This document shows positions 1-11,344 of a stretch of 64,000 nt of DNA, piece after piece; the first letter of the stretch is position 1, and the number at the start of each line of letters is the position of its first letter. The position numbers and the translations under genes are program-made. The notes beneath the pieces were generated by a model. That model was not told the origin of the DNA, made no database searches, and worked only from the letters and a program-made list of their open reading frames with translations. This stretch comes from Xestospongia muta (Eukaryota > Porifera > Demospongiae > Haplosclerida > Petrosiidae): positions 994,501 to 1,058,500 of the forward strand of contig OY848929.1 in assembly GCA_963693285.1 (NCBI GenBank), read 5' to 3'.

Positions 1-82
1 GGATCTGAATCAAAGGTAATATAATTTATTTGAAATGATGTCATAATGATGGTAATGAGTTATTGTCATTATATTATGAATA

Positions 83-142
<60 letters not shown>

Positions 143-277
143 CTTCAAAGTCTTGGTATACAATCTGTTCTACTTACAGATGGGAAGACTCCTATTTATA
201 TGGGAACCCAGCTGGGGCTTATATCACACAATCTAATTGATATATTATATGAATTGAAATATTGTTCCCTTTATTAG
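1..277 (+). pseudogene. MVP-like: MVP unit A, C-terminal end
   Basis: This is the 3' end of a major vault protein copy that starts left of the window. Positions 1-15 encode GSESK and end at a GT donor. The terminal exon starts at 142, after a CT microsatellite ending in CAG, and stops with TAG at 275-277. Read from 143 it gives LQSLGIQSVLLTDGKTPI, which matches the vertebrate MVP C-terminal pattern LLQSLGLKSTLITDGSTPI. MVP is the 39-fold shell protein of cytoplasmic vault particles, and this segment lies at the cap end. The splice phase does not fit: the first exon ends in phase 0, but the LQSLG frame needs two bases from upstream. The copy may therefore be broken, or the microsatellite may have displaced the original acceptor. 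The family call is secure; function of the copy is not. Confidence 0.72.
86..139 (+). repeat. (CT)n microsatellite at an intron end
   Basis: A pure CT run serves as the polypyrimidine tract immediately before the CAG acceptor of the MVP terminal exon. Confidence 0.95.
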
Positions 278-1519
278 TTAACTGACATATTATTAGATTG
301 GACATTATTTGTTGATTTTTAGTGATATCATTATATATCAGTCTCCCCTTTAAATTGTGTGTTTGTTTAGAGTTTATAATGCTAATATAGTTTATAGAGA
401 AAATAAGGGAGTCAAGAAAACCTGCTTAATAAATAAATAAATAGTTTCATTTACACAAAGTCATTGCCAAAAATCTTGTTCTTGTGTTATTAATGTGTTC
501 ATTTTCTACTGACAAGTATCTAGACAATGGTAAGTAACATTATCTTTTTTCAAACTTAATATTAATCTTCTATATTCTATTTCCCTCTCCTCAGGGTATA
601 TACATATATCTGATCTCAGTGTAACTGTTCATATACCTGAGTACATGGGAGAGTAGAAACACCAGGATATATGGGGTAAGTTATGGTATAATTCAGTCAT
701 GGAACTTACATGACTGTATTATTATCTGTTATATCTACTATATTAATAGAGTATTATTGTTATAGTAATGTACTTATATACACATATTGTAATACTATAG
801 TGATGTAATGTATACAATGTCAACTAGTTGTAACACTTAAAAATATCTCAAATGATTTTGAAAGTGTTCCTGCTGTTTGAGATTGTAACACTCCACTATC
901 ATCGTGACGTACACATAATAATACTTCTCAATAGAAATAAAATCACCTGTTATATGACATATTATATATCTCAAGTCTTAAATGGTTTTATAACTACATA
1001 ATAACTGGTCATGTGATCCTTGTTTTTACAAATGTAGAAGAGATGAACGCTTACCTACTGAAATGTATGCAAATAATTCATTTGATTACTTCCTATTTCA
1101 TCCTCTCTTGGAGGCAATAAGATGTACTCTCTGAAATTAAATATAATATGCAACAGCAAAGCTTAACAAATCCATAACATTACTGCAGCTGGTTGCTTAC
1201 CACATACCACAATATGGTCACAACAAATACTGACTAATATTCACAAAGAATAATTATGATATATTGTGCTATTTGTTATGATAATTCTTAACCCCCATAA
1301 TACTTGGACTATTTGTCAAATAAAATATCTATTGATTAATTTATGCTAAGATCACATGACTGAACTACACCTATTAATAACAGTTCTTATGATCATTTTT
1401 ATTTAGGAAATAATATTTAGAATTTTATATCAACATAATTGCCCAAATAATTTAACTATAAGTACTTAATATTAATTTAAACATGTAATGAAGTGTTTAA
1501 TAATCTAATTTAATTACAG

Positions 1520-1661
1520 GAGATACTTTATGTTGTTCAGTTGACTGTTCTCTCTCGACGTCAATATTGTGTAGTCTGTAATCCCCTTGGAGATGATAGG
1601 AGGCCTCATCTCAGCTACAGGGAACTTTGTAAAGGACCAAGTTGCCTATTTCTTCATCCTG
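1520..1661 (+). CDS. MVP-like: MVP exon, repeat 6 region
   Basis: The exon is open in frame from its first base: EILYVVQLTVLSRRQYCVVC, then NPLGDDRRPHLSYRELCKGP and SCLFLHP. It aligns with the MVP stretch that reads [21 protein letters not shown] in vertebrates. The acceptor is ..TTACAG and the donor CCTG|GTAAGT, leaving phase 1. The next exon starts with GT, completing Gly of HPGEELEKG. Extra cysteines and the RRPHLSYRELCKG segment differ from vertebrate MVP. Confidence 0.75.
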
Positions 1662-2721
1662 GTAAGTTAGTATTGAGTACTTCAGTGTAAGGAAAATGAA
1701 GGAAAAGTCTGTACTAAATAGATAAAGCTCTTGTTATGTATGTTTGTTGCTTATTATCAGCTCTTGACTTTTCTAATTAATAACAAACTATAGTCATAGG
1801 AATTTACTAAAGATACAATATATAATATGTATTAGTTATTAACAGTAGTATACTTGAAGCTATTTTTGCCTTATTACTGATATGTCTTTACATAGTAACA
1901 TTGAATTATAATATTGGTTATTGAACTCTGACATGTGGCTGATCCATTTAGTAATCAAATACCAACCTTATATTAAGCTGGTATCAACTAACATGTTGTA
2001 TACACAATATATGACAAAGATATTGTTTCTAATATTGTACTAATGATAGAATTAAAATAGTTTAATGTTTTTATATCCTCCACCATTTTCTATCTCAAAG
2101 GAAATTGATGTTTCAAAAAGTAGTCTGAACTTTACTACATCCTGTGTCATACCTGTAGTAACATGTGTCATCATTACTATTATAATACCCGTAGTTAGAT
2201 CAGTGGTTATTCTGATCTGTGGTTTATTTAAGTTCCAATTCACATGTTGACAGACATACAAGAGCCCTTTGTCAGACTAGGTCATAATTAGGATGTTGAG
2301 AAATAATGACATGGCAGTTTTGTGTTGCCCGGTTAACATTACTTTGAGCATTACTACTCTAGTTGAATAGAAGTTGAACCACTCAGTGTTACTCCTACAT
2401 GATAAGTTTATTAGTTAAGAGACTAGTAGTCTAGAGAACAGAACATATCTTGAATCATCATAAGTGTTATATTAGTAGTCTGTTTTAACTTGATAAACAA
2501 TAGTTTACTAGTGTAGTTTGTTCTAAAAATAGTAGTACATGTCTCTGCTATTTTTAGTCACAATGAATTCTTATTTTTAGCATTGATACAACAAAGGCAT
2601 AGCTTGTGAAAGTTATTTTCATTATTATGAATTGTTTAATTTGGAAGTGTAGTTTGTAAACATATTATATAATATATTATGTAAGAGATCTATATTATAT
2701 GTCCTTCTCATATCACATTAG

Positions 2722-2809
2722 GTGAGGAGTTGGAGAAGGGTATTCAAAATGTCATTATATTGAAAACAGATGATGGTGTGAGAAGAATTTAATGACATTT
2801 TTCCTGATG
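2722..2809 (+). pseudogene. MVP-like: MVP exon, end of repeat 6, frameshifted
   Basis: It starts GEELEKGIQNVIILKTDDG, matching MVP PGEQLEQGIQDVYVLSEQQG. After GVRRI it meets TAA. One extra base near 2,790 separates this frame from a following NDIFPDG stretch that leads into a GTAAGT donor. I infer a frameshifted relic. Confidence 0.68.
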
Positions 2810-3405
2810 GTAAGTACACACTGTCTTGTAGACATAACATAGTCACAGAGATAAATTAAGATGGCTGACTGTACAGTAACTGTTTTTACACCAATATGTG
2901 TTCATAATTTTTTGAATATTTGGTATTATTTAAAGAACACATTTAATTGGAATATAGCAAGATCAAATATATCATACCAACAGTATGTAATTGATTAAGT
3001 GTGTACATTATCTTTGAAGTAATTGAAAATTGAGAGCTCTGTTCATGTAAAAATTTATAATACTTATATATGTAATGTAATTTACTGATGCATGTGCCAC
3101 ATGTTGCATGGTTTATGATTTAAAAAAGTGTTGCATGCAACATGTTGTAAAGAGTTGCATGGAATAGAGATATTGTCTATTCTATGCAACGTGTTTCACA
3201 CTACGTGTTGCATGCAACAATGTTGCACCGTGTATGGTGGCCTTAAAACACATCAGAGTGTAATAGTTATTCATTGTGTGCTCAAACACATTGTGAATTA
3301 AGAAAGTATGACTGTATTGCAATGGTTCATTGGATATTCTATTATTATACATCATTGCTCTATTATAAAATATTGTTATCTATATAATATTAACTCATTC
3401 GTTAG

Positions 3406-3460
3406 GTCCGAGCTATTACTCTATGAGAAAGAGCTGACTAATTTGTGGAGGAGAATTGAG
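3406..3460 (+). CDS. MVP-like: MVP exon, late repeat
   Basis: This short open exon reads SELLLYEKELTNLWRRIE. It matches the MVP segment DEVLWEKELPPGVEELL. The acceptor is GTTAG and the donor GTATGG. Confidence 0.62.
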
Positions 3461-4123
3461 GTATGGTATACAGTAATAGATAATTCTATCAATACAATAT
3501 AAATGTGTCATTGTGTCAGATAGACCACACAAGGCTCTGTCTCTCTTAGACTCTCTCCCATATCATTGACTATAATGATATAACACAGAGATGAAATCTA
3601 ATTCTCTTTGTTTGAGAAATAACAATAAATGGATATATTGTAAGGAAGAATCATGTAATTGGTTGTAATAACTCCTGAGCATTGCACTGTTATAGGTTAA
3701 CTCTTTTACCTTATATCCATAGTTGACATAACAGTGTAGTACTTCTTGACCAATTGATTGTGAATTGGTTGTGATAACTCATGAGCATTGCACTGTTATA
3801 GGTTAACACTGTTTTGAGCTTTTGAATAGTTGAGAAAGTTTAGAAATTAACTATCAAAACTGCTTAAATAGGCTGATCTAAAGAGTTTAGTAAGTTTATC
3901 TGTCTTAAATCTTTGTATAAATTAGTTTAAAATAGTTAAATCTCTAAGGTAGACTGTTTTGAGCATTTTAATAGTTGAGAAGTTTAGTATCCTAAGTAAC
4001 ACTTGTGAAGAAAATTGTAACATAAACTAATGTTAATTTCCTTCTTTTAATGTACTAGATAGATAATATCATTGAAATAGGTCTTGCCATGTTATTAGAA
4101 ATATGTGCTACAATATGTACTTT

Positions 4124-4812
4124 TTCTGTGATAGACAAATGTGTATAGTATGTACTTTATTAAAGCTACTGTGATAGACAAATGTGTATAGTATGTACTT
4201 TATTAAAGCTACTGTGATAGACAAATGTGTATAGTATGTACTATATTAAAGCTACTGTGATAGACAAATGTGTATAGTATGTACTATATAAAAACTACTG
4301 TGATAGACAAATGTGTATAGTATGTACTATATAAAAACTACTGTGATAGACAAATGTGTATAGTATGTACTATATAAAAACTACTGTGATAGACAAATGT
4401 GTATAGTATGTACTATATAAAAACTACTGTGATAGACAAATGTGTATAGTATGTACTATATAAAAACTACTGTGATAGACAAATGTGTATAGTATGTACT
4501 ATATTAAAGCTACTGTGATAGACAAATGTGTATAGTATGTACTATATAAAAACTACTGTGATAGACAAATGTGTTTAGTATGTACTATATTAAAGCTACT
4601 GTGATAGACAAATGTGTATAGTATGTACTATATAAAAACTACTGTGATAGACAAATGTGTATAGTATGTACTATATTAAAGCTACTGTGATAGACAAATG
4701 TGTATAGTATGTACTATATAAAAACTACTGTGATAGACAAATGTGTATAGTATGTACTATATAAAAACTACTGTGATAGACAAATGTGTATAGTATGTAC
4801 TATATTAAAACT
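4124..4812. repeat. 43-bp minisatellite, about 16 copies
   Basis: The unit contains TGATAGACAAATGTGTATAG followed by TATGTACTAT. Successive TGATAGAC starts run from 4,129 to 4,774, a spacing of exactly 43 bp over 15 steps. Variants ending TTAAAGC or AAAAAC are interspersed. It lies in an intron of MVP unit B. Confidence 0.95.
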
Positions 4813-4971
4813 AGAACAGAATGATATCATGTACCCCCCACCAGTACACCTTTAAAGGTACAGGGATATAATGTTACAACACATTAGCAGTTAAGACTAT
4901 CATATTTGCATAATGTAAGTTGATAATGTTAGCAATGTAAAAGAGTTCATGGAGAGTGTGCTATAAATTAC

Positions 4972-5055
4972 ATTTCTTCGAAAATGGAGGGATCTTTAGC
5001 ATGGTCAAAATAGGCAACCTTTCTAATATTTTCATCTCCAACACTACCACCTTCC
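4972..5055 (-). pseudogene. Inverted copy of an array exon (EGG..VGDE type)
   Basis: On the minus strand, a CTCAG acceptor is followed by 84 open bases (EGGSVGDENIRKVAYF, then DHAKDPSIFEE) and an AT|GTAA donor. Plus-strand relatives lie at 26,162-26,244, 34,504-34,587 and 46,686-46,761. In some units this exon precedes the MVP exon TRDKTCVV, so it probably belongs to the same ancestral gene. I could not place it in vertebrate MVP. This copy is inverted relative to its surroundings and cannot be spliced into the plus-strand transcript. Confidence 0.55.
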
Positions 5056-5318
5056 CTGAGAAAAACAAGAACAAGTAATAGCCTAAACTCCCAATAGAAG
5101 TTATTGTGTCCTATACTAACACAAGTTAGTACAATCAATTGGTCAGGAAGTGCTATACTGTTATGTCAACTATGATATAAGGCAAATTTAAGCAGTTTTG
5201 ATAGTTAATGACACCCTAGTAGAATATAGGCAGTACCAGTTTGTGGTCTCACATTCCTTTTAATCATTCTTTCTTGACTAAGCAGTTGGGTCTAGAGGTG
5301 CATGTCCATATTATAACA

Positions 5319-5555
5319 ATAAGACATAGCTTATTAATTAAGCAAATATCAGGCTTACAAGTTAGTTGTTTGTGGACTGGCAAGGAAGTACGCCACAACA
5401 GTTAAAGACCACCCTGTGTGACCATTTATGATAATATTTACTAAAGACATAGCTTATTAATTAAGCAAATATCACTTGTATGGCTTACATAAGTTAGTTG
5501 TTGTGGAGTGGCAAGGAAGTACATCACAACTGTTGAAGACCACCCTGTGTGATCC
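5319..5555. repeat. Imperfect tandem duplication, about 120 bp
   Basis: Two copies (5,319-5,430 and 5,444-5,555) share AGACATAGCTTATTAATTAA, TGGCAAGGAAGTAC and GACCACCCTGTGTGA. Related sequence recurs near 27,110-27,200 and 31,910-32,030 inside other array units. Confidence 0.75.
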
Positions 5556-6200
5556 ATATTACTAAAAGTTATAAATAGTTAAATTACAGTAAAAGTCATA
5601 AAATCAAATCACAATAACAATATATCATGAAAGCATACAAGGCCTAAACTTGATGGATTTTTGGTATTCTCACCAATAATCTTACATCGTAGTCAAGTAA
5701 ATATTTGTCAGATAAAGTATCACTTTACAATTTTTTAGGTATATAATTGAGAACAGAACTAGTTGTATTAGTATCTCATTAAAATTTAATTGTCTTATTG
5801 GTAAGTTAGTAGTATATAATAAGATCATCATAATAAGATGTATTATTGTTGTAGCTGGAAAACCAAACAAAGAAAATGCCTTGAAAAGATTCTGTTTGTA
5901 GGATAACAGAGTATATTACTGTAAGTATCTGACAGTTTATATTAATAGTATTCACAATTTAAGAAATAATTATTGTTATTACATAACACACAATATCAAT
6001 TAATATAGTAAGTTTTCTAATCCAGGAGTAAAGTGAAGTGACAAATGAATCGTAGATTACATAATGATAGCAACAACATAACAGCTATAGGAATAATAAC
6101 AATATTAATTAAGTGGGATAATAAAGGTTCACAATGAAGAACAACAACAAAATCATAACAATATATACTTAGTTATCAATCATGATACTTGGTATCATTG

Positions 6201-6677
6201 TCAGTCGTCATCAGGTAACATTCCATCAGCTGGTGGAGGGTATTCTTTACCTCCTATGACAGCCACTGCTTTCCTTTTGTTTGTTGAGCATTGGATAGAC
6301 TCCTGGACATCTGGCATCTGCTCTGCACAAACTAACAGATACAAGGCAATATAACTTGAGGGAATGTTTCGGCATGGTGCAAGATGGATCAAGTGGACAT
6401 TCGATTGTTGTTGACCTACAACGACTAGCTGATTATAGGGGTACTGAGCAAACATATCATATTGATCTGAAGATTCTTCAACTGGAACACTCATGTTTGG
6501 AGGTCGAGGCTGCAATAACCGCAACACCACTAAAATTAAAAACAAACAGACCAGTATAATACCGACTAGCTCCCCAACTACTACCATATTTGCAGCATCC
6601 GAATTTGTAGTACTAGTGAGGGTTATTTGAGACAAATTTGTGGTGTGCGAACGAATAGTGCAATGTACCTGCCCCAT
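6201..6677 (-). CDS. Nested antisense small membrane protein, copy 1 (type I)
   Basis: The frame encodes 158 residues. I do not recognise the family. Residues 1-30 are polar with a possible N-glycosylation site (NLS at 14-16). Residues 31-55 form a strong hydrophobic segment (MVVVGELVGIILVCLFLILV). A conserved linker PPNMSVPVEESSDQYD (59-74) follows, then APCRN (100-104), a short second hydrophobic stretch (106-117), ESIQCST, and the C-terminal signature VIGGKEYPPPAD. Related copies occur at 12.8, 15.0, 21.5, 28.0, 35.5, 42.9 and 48.2 kb, always on the minus strand and, where flanks survive, inside the same MVP intron. The flanking MVP exons here are broken, yet this frame is intact. The upstream region (6,680-6,960) is shared with other type I copies. 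Membrane insertion is inferred; function is unknown. Confidence 0.66.
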   Translation of the reverse strand: MGQVHCTIRSHTTNLSQITLTSTTNSDAANMVVVGELVGIILVCLFLILVVLRLLQPRPPNMSVPVEESSDQYDMFAQYPYNQLVVVGQQQSNVHLIHLAPCRNIPSSYIALYLLVCAEQMPDVQESIQCSTNKRKAVAVIGGKEYPPPADGMLPDDD

Positions 6678-6679
6678 TG

Positions 6680-6960
6680 ACTTACATCAGATGATTCTAA
6701 TCTCTATCGACTTACAAAGTGTGGCGATGTTGCTTCAACGCTTATATACAGGGAGAAAACGACGAAGTTAGCAACGTGACTGAAGTGTACACAAACAATG
6801 AGACCTGGAACGTGAAATGAAACTCCTTTGCAAGTTGCTCTCAGAACTTTTTCATTCACAGCACAGCAGTAATCAAGAGTCCTCCCTAGGATACAGCAGA
6901 CTTTCGTTTAAACAACGACAGCACAGTCAGAAACGAAGACTTTGTGAAAATGACAAGTCA
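6680..6960 (-). promoter_or_regulatory. Putative promoter/5' region of nested gene copy 1
   Basis: This segment upstream of the minus-strand ATG contains GAGACCTGGAACGTGAAAT, TTTGCAAGTTGCTCTC, CAGCAGTAATCAAGAGTCCT and ACTTTCGTTTAAAC. The same elements recur upstream of copies at 22.1-22.85 kb and 28.5-28.7 kb, and at 17.37-17.64 kb. It has more CpG than the surrounding DNA. Promoter activity is inferred from position and conservation. Confidence 0.45.
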
Positions 6961-7257
6961 CCTGGTCCTTAACTATTTTCTAAACTGGACCACACGTATT
7001 TGTGCATTTCTCCCACGCTAATTATTATTGTTAAATTGTATAGCCTAGTATAGCTAATGATAATAATAATTTTTTCAATTCTGTCGTGAAACCGGGTAAG
7101 TGTCAGTATAGAGTTATTAAACTATGTACAATGTGTTTATTAACAATTATGAGTGAATTGCAAAATAAGAAATTTACTACTCAATTTTATTTCATATCCA
7201 CTTACTTGTAATGTTATAATTTAAACATGATATTTTATTTCTGTTTCTCTTCTATAG

Positions 7258-7397
7258 CTAGTAAGATTAGAGGTAAAGTTACCTCCATTCCATTTGAACA
7301 GTTTCATAAACATTCTGCTGATATTACAGCTGCTGTGTTTGGCAAGGATCCTGATGGAACAGTTTGCACTGAAGTAGTATTCCCAGCAAATAATCTT
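7258..7397 (+). CDS. MVP-like: MVP exon, shoulder/cap start (ASKIRGK type)
   Basis: This intact exon has acceptor TCTATAG and donor CTT|GTACGT. With the preceding G it reads ASKIRGKVTSIPFEQFHKHS, then ADITAAVFGKD and EVVFPANNL. This is the conserved MVP shoulder (vertebrate pattern [20 protein letters not shown]). Related exons are at 16,133-16,278 (intact) and 23,314-23,445 (stop codon, acceptor altered), with relics near 28,750 and 49,240. Confidence 0.8.
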
Positions 7398-7777
7398 GTA
7401 CGTTTTACTAGTGTAATAGTACTTTGTCTGTCTATATACTAGGTTTACCTAGACACTACGTTCTTAGACCAACTAATACATGATCCTACAGAAACAGTAG
7501 TTGTTAAGTCCTAATTAGACTACCGCTAGTGTTTTATGTGTAACTTAACTAACAACATGACCTCCTTAACACTAATTACATTTAATTTAATTATAACTTG
7601 AATTATATAATAATATACTTTACTAGATCTATTGAATGTTCTGCTCAACATAATTACAATTATATTATGAATATTACATAGCAGTCATAGTATGTATAGT
7701 CATAATTCATAAAATTTCTGTATTGTGACCACCAAAGCCAGCTAAAAATTTATTATTACCTTTATTTGTATCTTTAA

Positions 7778-7780
<3 letters not shown>

Positions 7781-7850
<70 letters not shown>
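7781..7850 (+). repeat. (CT)n microsatellite
   Basis: A 70-bp CT tract sits where unit B would have its terminal intron. Unlike at 86-139, the terminal exon does not follow; the sequence passes straight into the start region of unit C. Confidence 0.95.
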
Positions 7851-7853
<3 letters not shown>

Positions 7854-8147
7854 AAAATCAACTTACTACAGCTTTGTTAACACAAAGTCATTGCCAAAAA
7901 CCTTGTTCTTGTGCTATTAATATAATGGTAAGAAATGTGATCCTTTTTATAACTTAATATTACCTCTATATATCCTCCCTTTCTCTACCTCCAGATATAT
8001 GAATGTATCTGATCTTGACTTAGCTGTTCATATACCTGTGAGTCAATCAGTACATGGGATAATAGAAACACCAGGATATATTGAGTAAGTAATATAGTAT
8101 AATTCAGTTATAGAATTTACACACAAATATATTGTCTTTCATATATT

Positions 8148-8405
8148 GTATACCGGGATTTATTAGCGATGATAAAATTTGGTGGAATTGTAAAATTTTA
8201 TAATTGGCAAGATTAAGTTTGACGAATTTAGCAATGTCTTGTTACCACACCCACTTTAGCCATCCAGCCACAATGTTTCACGTGTACAAATAAAAATTGT
8301 GGGCATGGTGACTACGTGAAAAATTTTGATGGTTATTTATTTGGCGATTTTTTGAAATTCGCCAATTCGCCAAATTTTATCGGTCGCCAATAAATCCCAG
8401 TATAC
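8148..8405. mobile_element. MITE-like element with terminal inverted repeats
   Basis: The left end GTATACCGGGATTTATT matches the reverse complement of the right end (GTATACTGGGATTTATT). Similarity continues through GATAAAATTTGG, giving arms of about 34 bp with few mismatches. The 258-bp element has no reading frame of note. Flanking TA could be a TA target duplication, which would suggest a mariner/Tc1-type relative; that assignment is inference. Confidence 0.72.
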
Positions 8406-9404
8406 GGTATATTAAAGTAAAAGATGACCATCATTGTTATAATGATGTACTTAATCCTCCTGGAAATGATAGGAAGCCTTGTCTTGGTTACAGGGAGCTC
8501 TGTAAAGGACCAAGATGCTTCTTTCTCTGTCCTGGTAAGTTAATATTGAGTACTTTGATGTTAGGAGCAATAAAAGAAAATTCTATACTAAAATGATAAA
8601 GCTCTTGTATGTATGTATGTATGTATGTATGTTGTTCATTATCAGTCTTGACTAATTAATAACAAACTATAGTCCTAGGAGTTACTAAAGAAGTTAATAT
8701 TGAGTAGTTATTTTAACAGTAATGCGATTGAGACCATTTTTGGCATATGATCTACTATTGTTACTATGTGTTTACATAGTAACTTTGAATTGGAATGTTA
8801 ACGATTGAACTCTGACATGTGGTCTGTATATCTAGTAATCAAATAACAACCTTATATTAAGCTGGTATCAACTAACATGTTATGTACACAAGTATTGTTT
8901 TTAATCACATGCTATTTATTTTATGTGTTGCATGCCACAAGAATTAGCACCAATTTAGTTTTTTTAGTATCCTATTATTTTCAATTTTGAAGTAATGATT
9001 CAAGTAGTAGTCTTAAATTACTACACTGTGTACATAATCAATCACCTGTCATACCTGTGGTCAAATGTGTCGGCATAATATAATAGTCTAATACAACAAT
9101 TCCTTTCTTTAATTTTCATGTTTGTGGTTAAATCACTGCTTTGATTGTTAGTTCAGTTTACATATTGACTAATAGAACCAATTGTCCGACTTGGTCATAA
9201 TTACTAATGTTATGAAGTAATGACACAAGTGGTAGTTTGTGTTTTCCAGTTAACATTATCTTTTATAATGATATTCAAGCTGAATACCCTCAATGTTACT
9301 ACTCCTACATTAGCTAAGAGACTGGTAGTCTACTATGAAGTATCATTAGTGTTGACTGTTTTGACTTGTGCAAATCAATATTACACTACTTTAGTTAAAA
9401 TACA

Positions 9405-9485
9405 TGTACTCATTATTATTACATGTAGCAATATTGAGGTAACATATAATAATAAAATACATGTACTCATTATTATTACATGTAG
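9405..9485 (+). repeat. Partial copy of the 57-bp exon-edge repeat
   Basis: About one and a half copies of the unit containing AGCAATATTGAGGTAACAT and TACATGTACTCATTATTATT lie directly before the C-terminal MVP exon. The same repeat is longer at 16,815-16,990. Confidence 0.85.
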
Positions 9486-9825
9486 GTATCCAAGTCTAGT
9501 ATAATGGTCCACTCTATGGGACAGGAGGTTATATCTCATATTGCAATATCAGGATCTGAATCAAAGGTAATGTAATTAAAGTCGTGTTAGCACTAATTTG
9601 TTATCAACCTGTTGAGGGAAAGATCTTTGGCTTCAGCTTATATTGAGATAGTATAAATAAATTCACAAACTGTTAATTAGTTTTAATGATTTCATAGTAG
9701 TGATTAGCTATAACAAATGTTGATTTAATTCATTGTTACTTGAAAGGAATAACCTGTAGGCCCTTGACTTAGCTATTAAATATCTGAGTTACTTATATTT
9801 GACGTATTTCCCTTAATATCTAAAG

Positions 9826-9962
9826 CAGGATACATAGCTATGCTCTATATCCTACTCAGCAAGATACATAGCTATGCTCTATATCCTACTCAGCAGGATA
9901 CATAGCTATGCTCTATATCTTACTCAGCAGGATACATAGCTATGCTCTATATCCTACTCAAA
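9826..9962. repeat. 34-bp tandem repeat, four copies
   Basis: The unit is CAGGATACATAGCTATGC followed by TCTATATCCTACT, repeated four times with small changes. It is downstream of MVP unit C. Confidence 0.9.
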
Positions 9963-9966
9963 GGTC

Positions 9967-11340
9967 AAGGGAAATATATCCAGTTATCTATGTAACTATT
10001 ATAACAAATACTTTTCTGGCTGCTATTTATTATTATACACTTAATTTCTATAGTATAGCATTTTCTCATTGGTATACTATTTAATATGACAGTGTATTGG
10101 GATAATACATTGCTATGTAGTTACTGAAAATATTATTGATTGGCCATTGCCTACTCCAAAGGAATGTTATATAGCTTGTGACTTGGTATTCTTATGAGAC
10201 ACAGCAATGCAAACAAATGATGGAAGTGTTTTCTAAGTCATCTCTCTTCTTGTTGTTCAACCAGCAAAAAGTCTAGTTTCTAACTTCAAATGCATGAGAA
10301 CAGAGAAATACTGTGTTATGTCCTGTAATAGAACAATAGTATAAATTGATTATATTATTATAAGTTTGATCAGATCCTTACTTCTTAATAGTTGAGTTCA
10401 TTTAAGTCCTATCTTTTTACATAACATATCACAATCGACTCCAAATCCATTTACCAATATATATGAAGCAATCTGTGAATACATCTGCTAGTTACTAGGC
10501 AACGTCCATTACTGTCAATATATGATATTCACAGATGACTAACTAAAACAATTTCTTCAGTCTAATTCAATAAGCAAATGCTTATGCAATAACTTTGATC
10601 ACAGTTGTTGTGTTTACATAGTAGTATGAATTACATAGAATATCTAATTAACAATTCTTAGTTCTAAATTACACTTGTTGTTGAAATAAATTATCAACAT
10701 TTGCTTCATTACCTTACTTAGCCTGTTCAATTATTATCAATATATGATATTCACAAGGGACAAACTAAAAGAATTTCTTCTAACTCAATAAACAAATGCT
10801 TATACAACAACTTTGATCACAATTGTTGTGTTTGCATAGTACATGAAATGGTATGAATTACAACAGGGTGTTCAATAATGTATAACTCTAAATACACTTG
10901 TTGTTGAGATACTAAAGGAATTTACTGGGATATAAAGGATAAAATAGCAACACCAAATGCTGTTGCTGCAATCCTTTTATGAAAAACAGATATTTCTTTG
11001 AATATGAAAATAATTAATGGCATGCATTTCCAGTGTTAGTATTTTCATTGTGTATATGCTGGTACCTTAAGATATACTCTCTGAGTTTGTTACAAATAGT
11101 TTTACCACTCAATATAACTGGGAGGGATTACATACCACTGGGCCAGGTATACAAGAGGGAAAGTAGTTGTTTTGAAAACATGATCTTTGAGTGTGTTTTT
11201 GGTTATTACAATCACCCACTGTAATTGCTTCAGGGTGGATCTTAATTAATTAATGGTTCTTTTGGAATGTTAATAGTCAAAACAGTTCATTCCACAAGTA
11301 AACTTGATATAGTAGCAATAATTAACTTGAGATACTTGTT
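9967..11340. other. Intergenic/intronic array sequence, no exon recognised
   Basis: Two related stretches (about 10,500-10,700 and 10,735-10,910) share TCAATATATGATATTCACA and TTTGATCACA with CTTGTTGTTGA. At 11,120-11,250 lies the motif ACCACTGGGCCAGGTATACA, which recurs near 20,225, 32,795 and 39,100 and marks the same intron in other MVP units. I see no convincing coding sequence. Confidence 0.5.
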
Positions 11341-11344
11341 GTAG

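Larger units (their letters stand above)
490..7655 (+). pseudogene. MVP-like: MVP unit B, fragmentary
   Basis: This unit has recognisable MVP exons in the expected order. A possible start ATG lies directly before a GT donor near 529. The N-terminal repeat exon (595-675, YIHISDLSVTVHIP) is frameshifted by about 10 missing bases relative to 7,995-8,084. Next come repeat-6 exons at 1,520-1,661 and 2,722-2,809, a late-repeat exon at 3,406-3,460, and decayed FGPELV-type (about 5,748-5,802, in-frame TAA) and AGKPK-type (5,855-5,920, TAG plus deletion) exons. The cap exon at 7,258-7,397 is open. Near 7,627-7,655 the start of a RSIE exon runs into unrelated sequence. A nested minus-strand gene lies at 6,201-6,677. 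I found no VETSDHA or VERGDP exon, so this copy cannot encode a normal MVP. Confidence 0.75.
7870..9566 (+). pseudogene. MVP-like: MVP unit C, internally deleted
   Basis: The start-like segment ends AATG|GTAAG near 7,923. An open N-terminal exon follows at 7,995-8,084 (YMNVSDLDLAVHIP, then GIIETPGYI, resembling the MVP opening [22 protein letters not shown]). A TIR element sits in the next intron (8,148-8,405). The repeat-6 exon is truncated at its 5' side (about 8,450-8,534, NPPGNDRKP and YRELCKGPRCFFL). The unit then jumps to the C-terminal exon at 9,486-9,566 (VSKSSIMVHSMGQEVISHIA then ISGSESK), which is intact. Everything from the late repeats to the cap helix is missing, and no terminal exon follows. 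Confidence 0.7.

Noticed and set aside
3068..3240. Multiple GTTGCATGCAAC inverted motifs
   Set aside because: They resemble part of a degraded inverted-repeat element, but I could not define clear ends or a target duplication.
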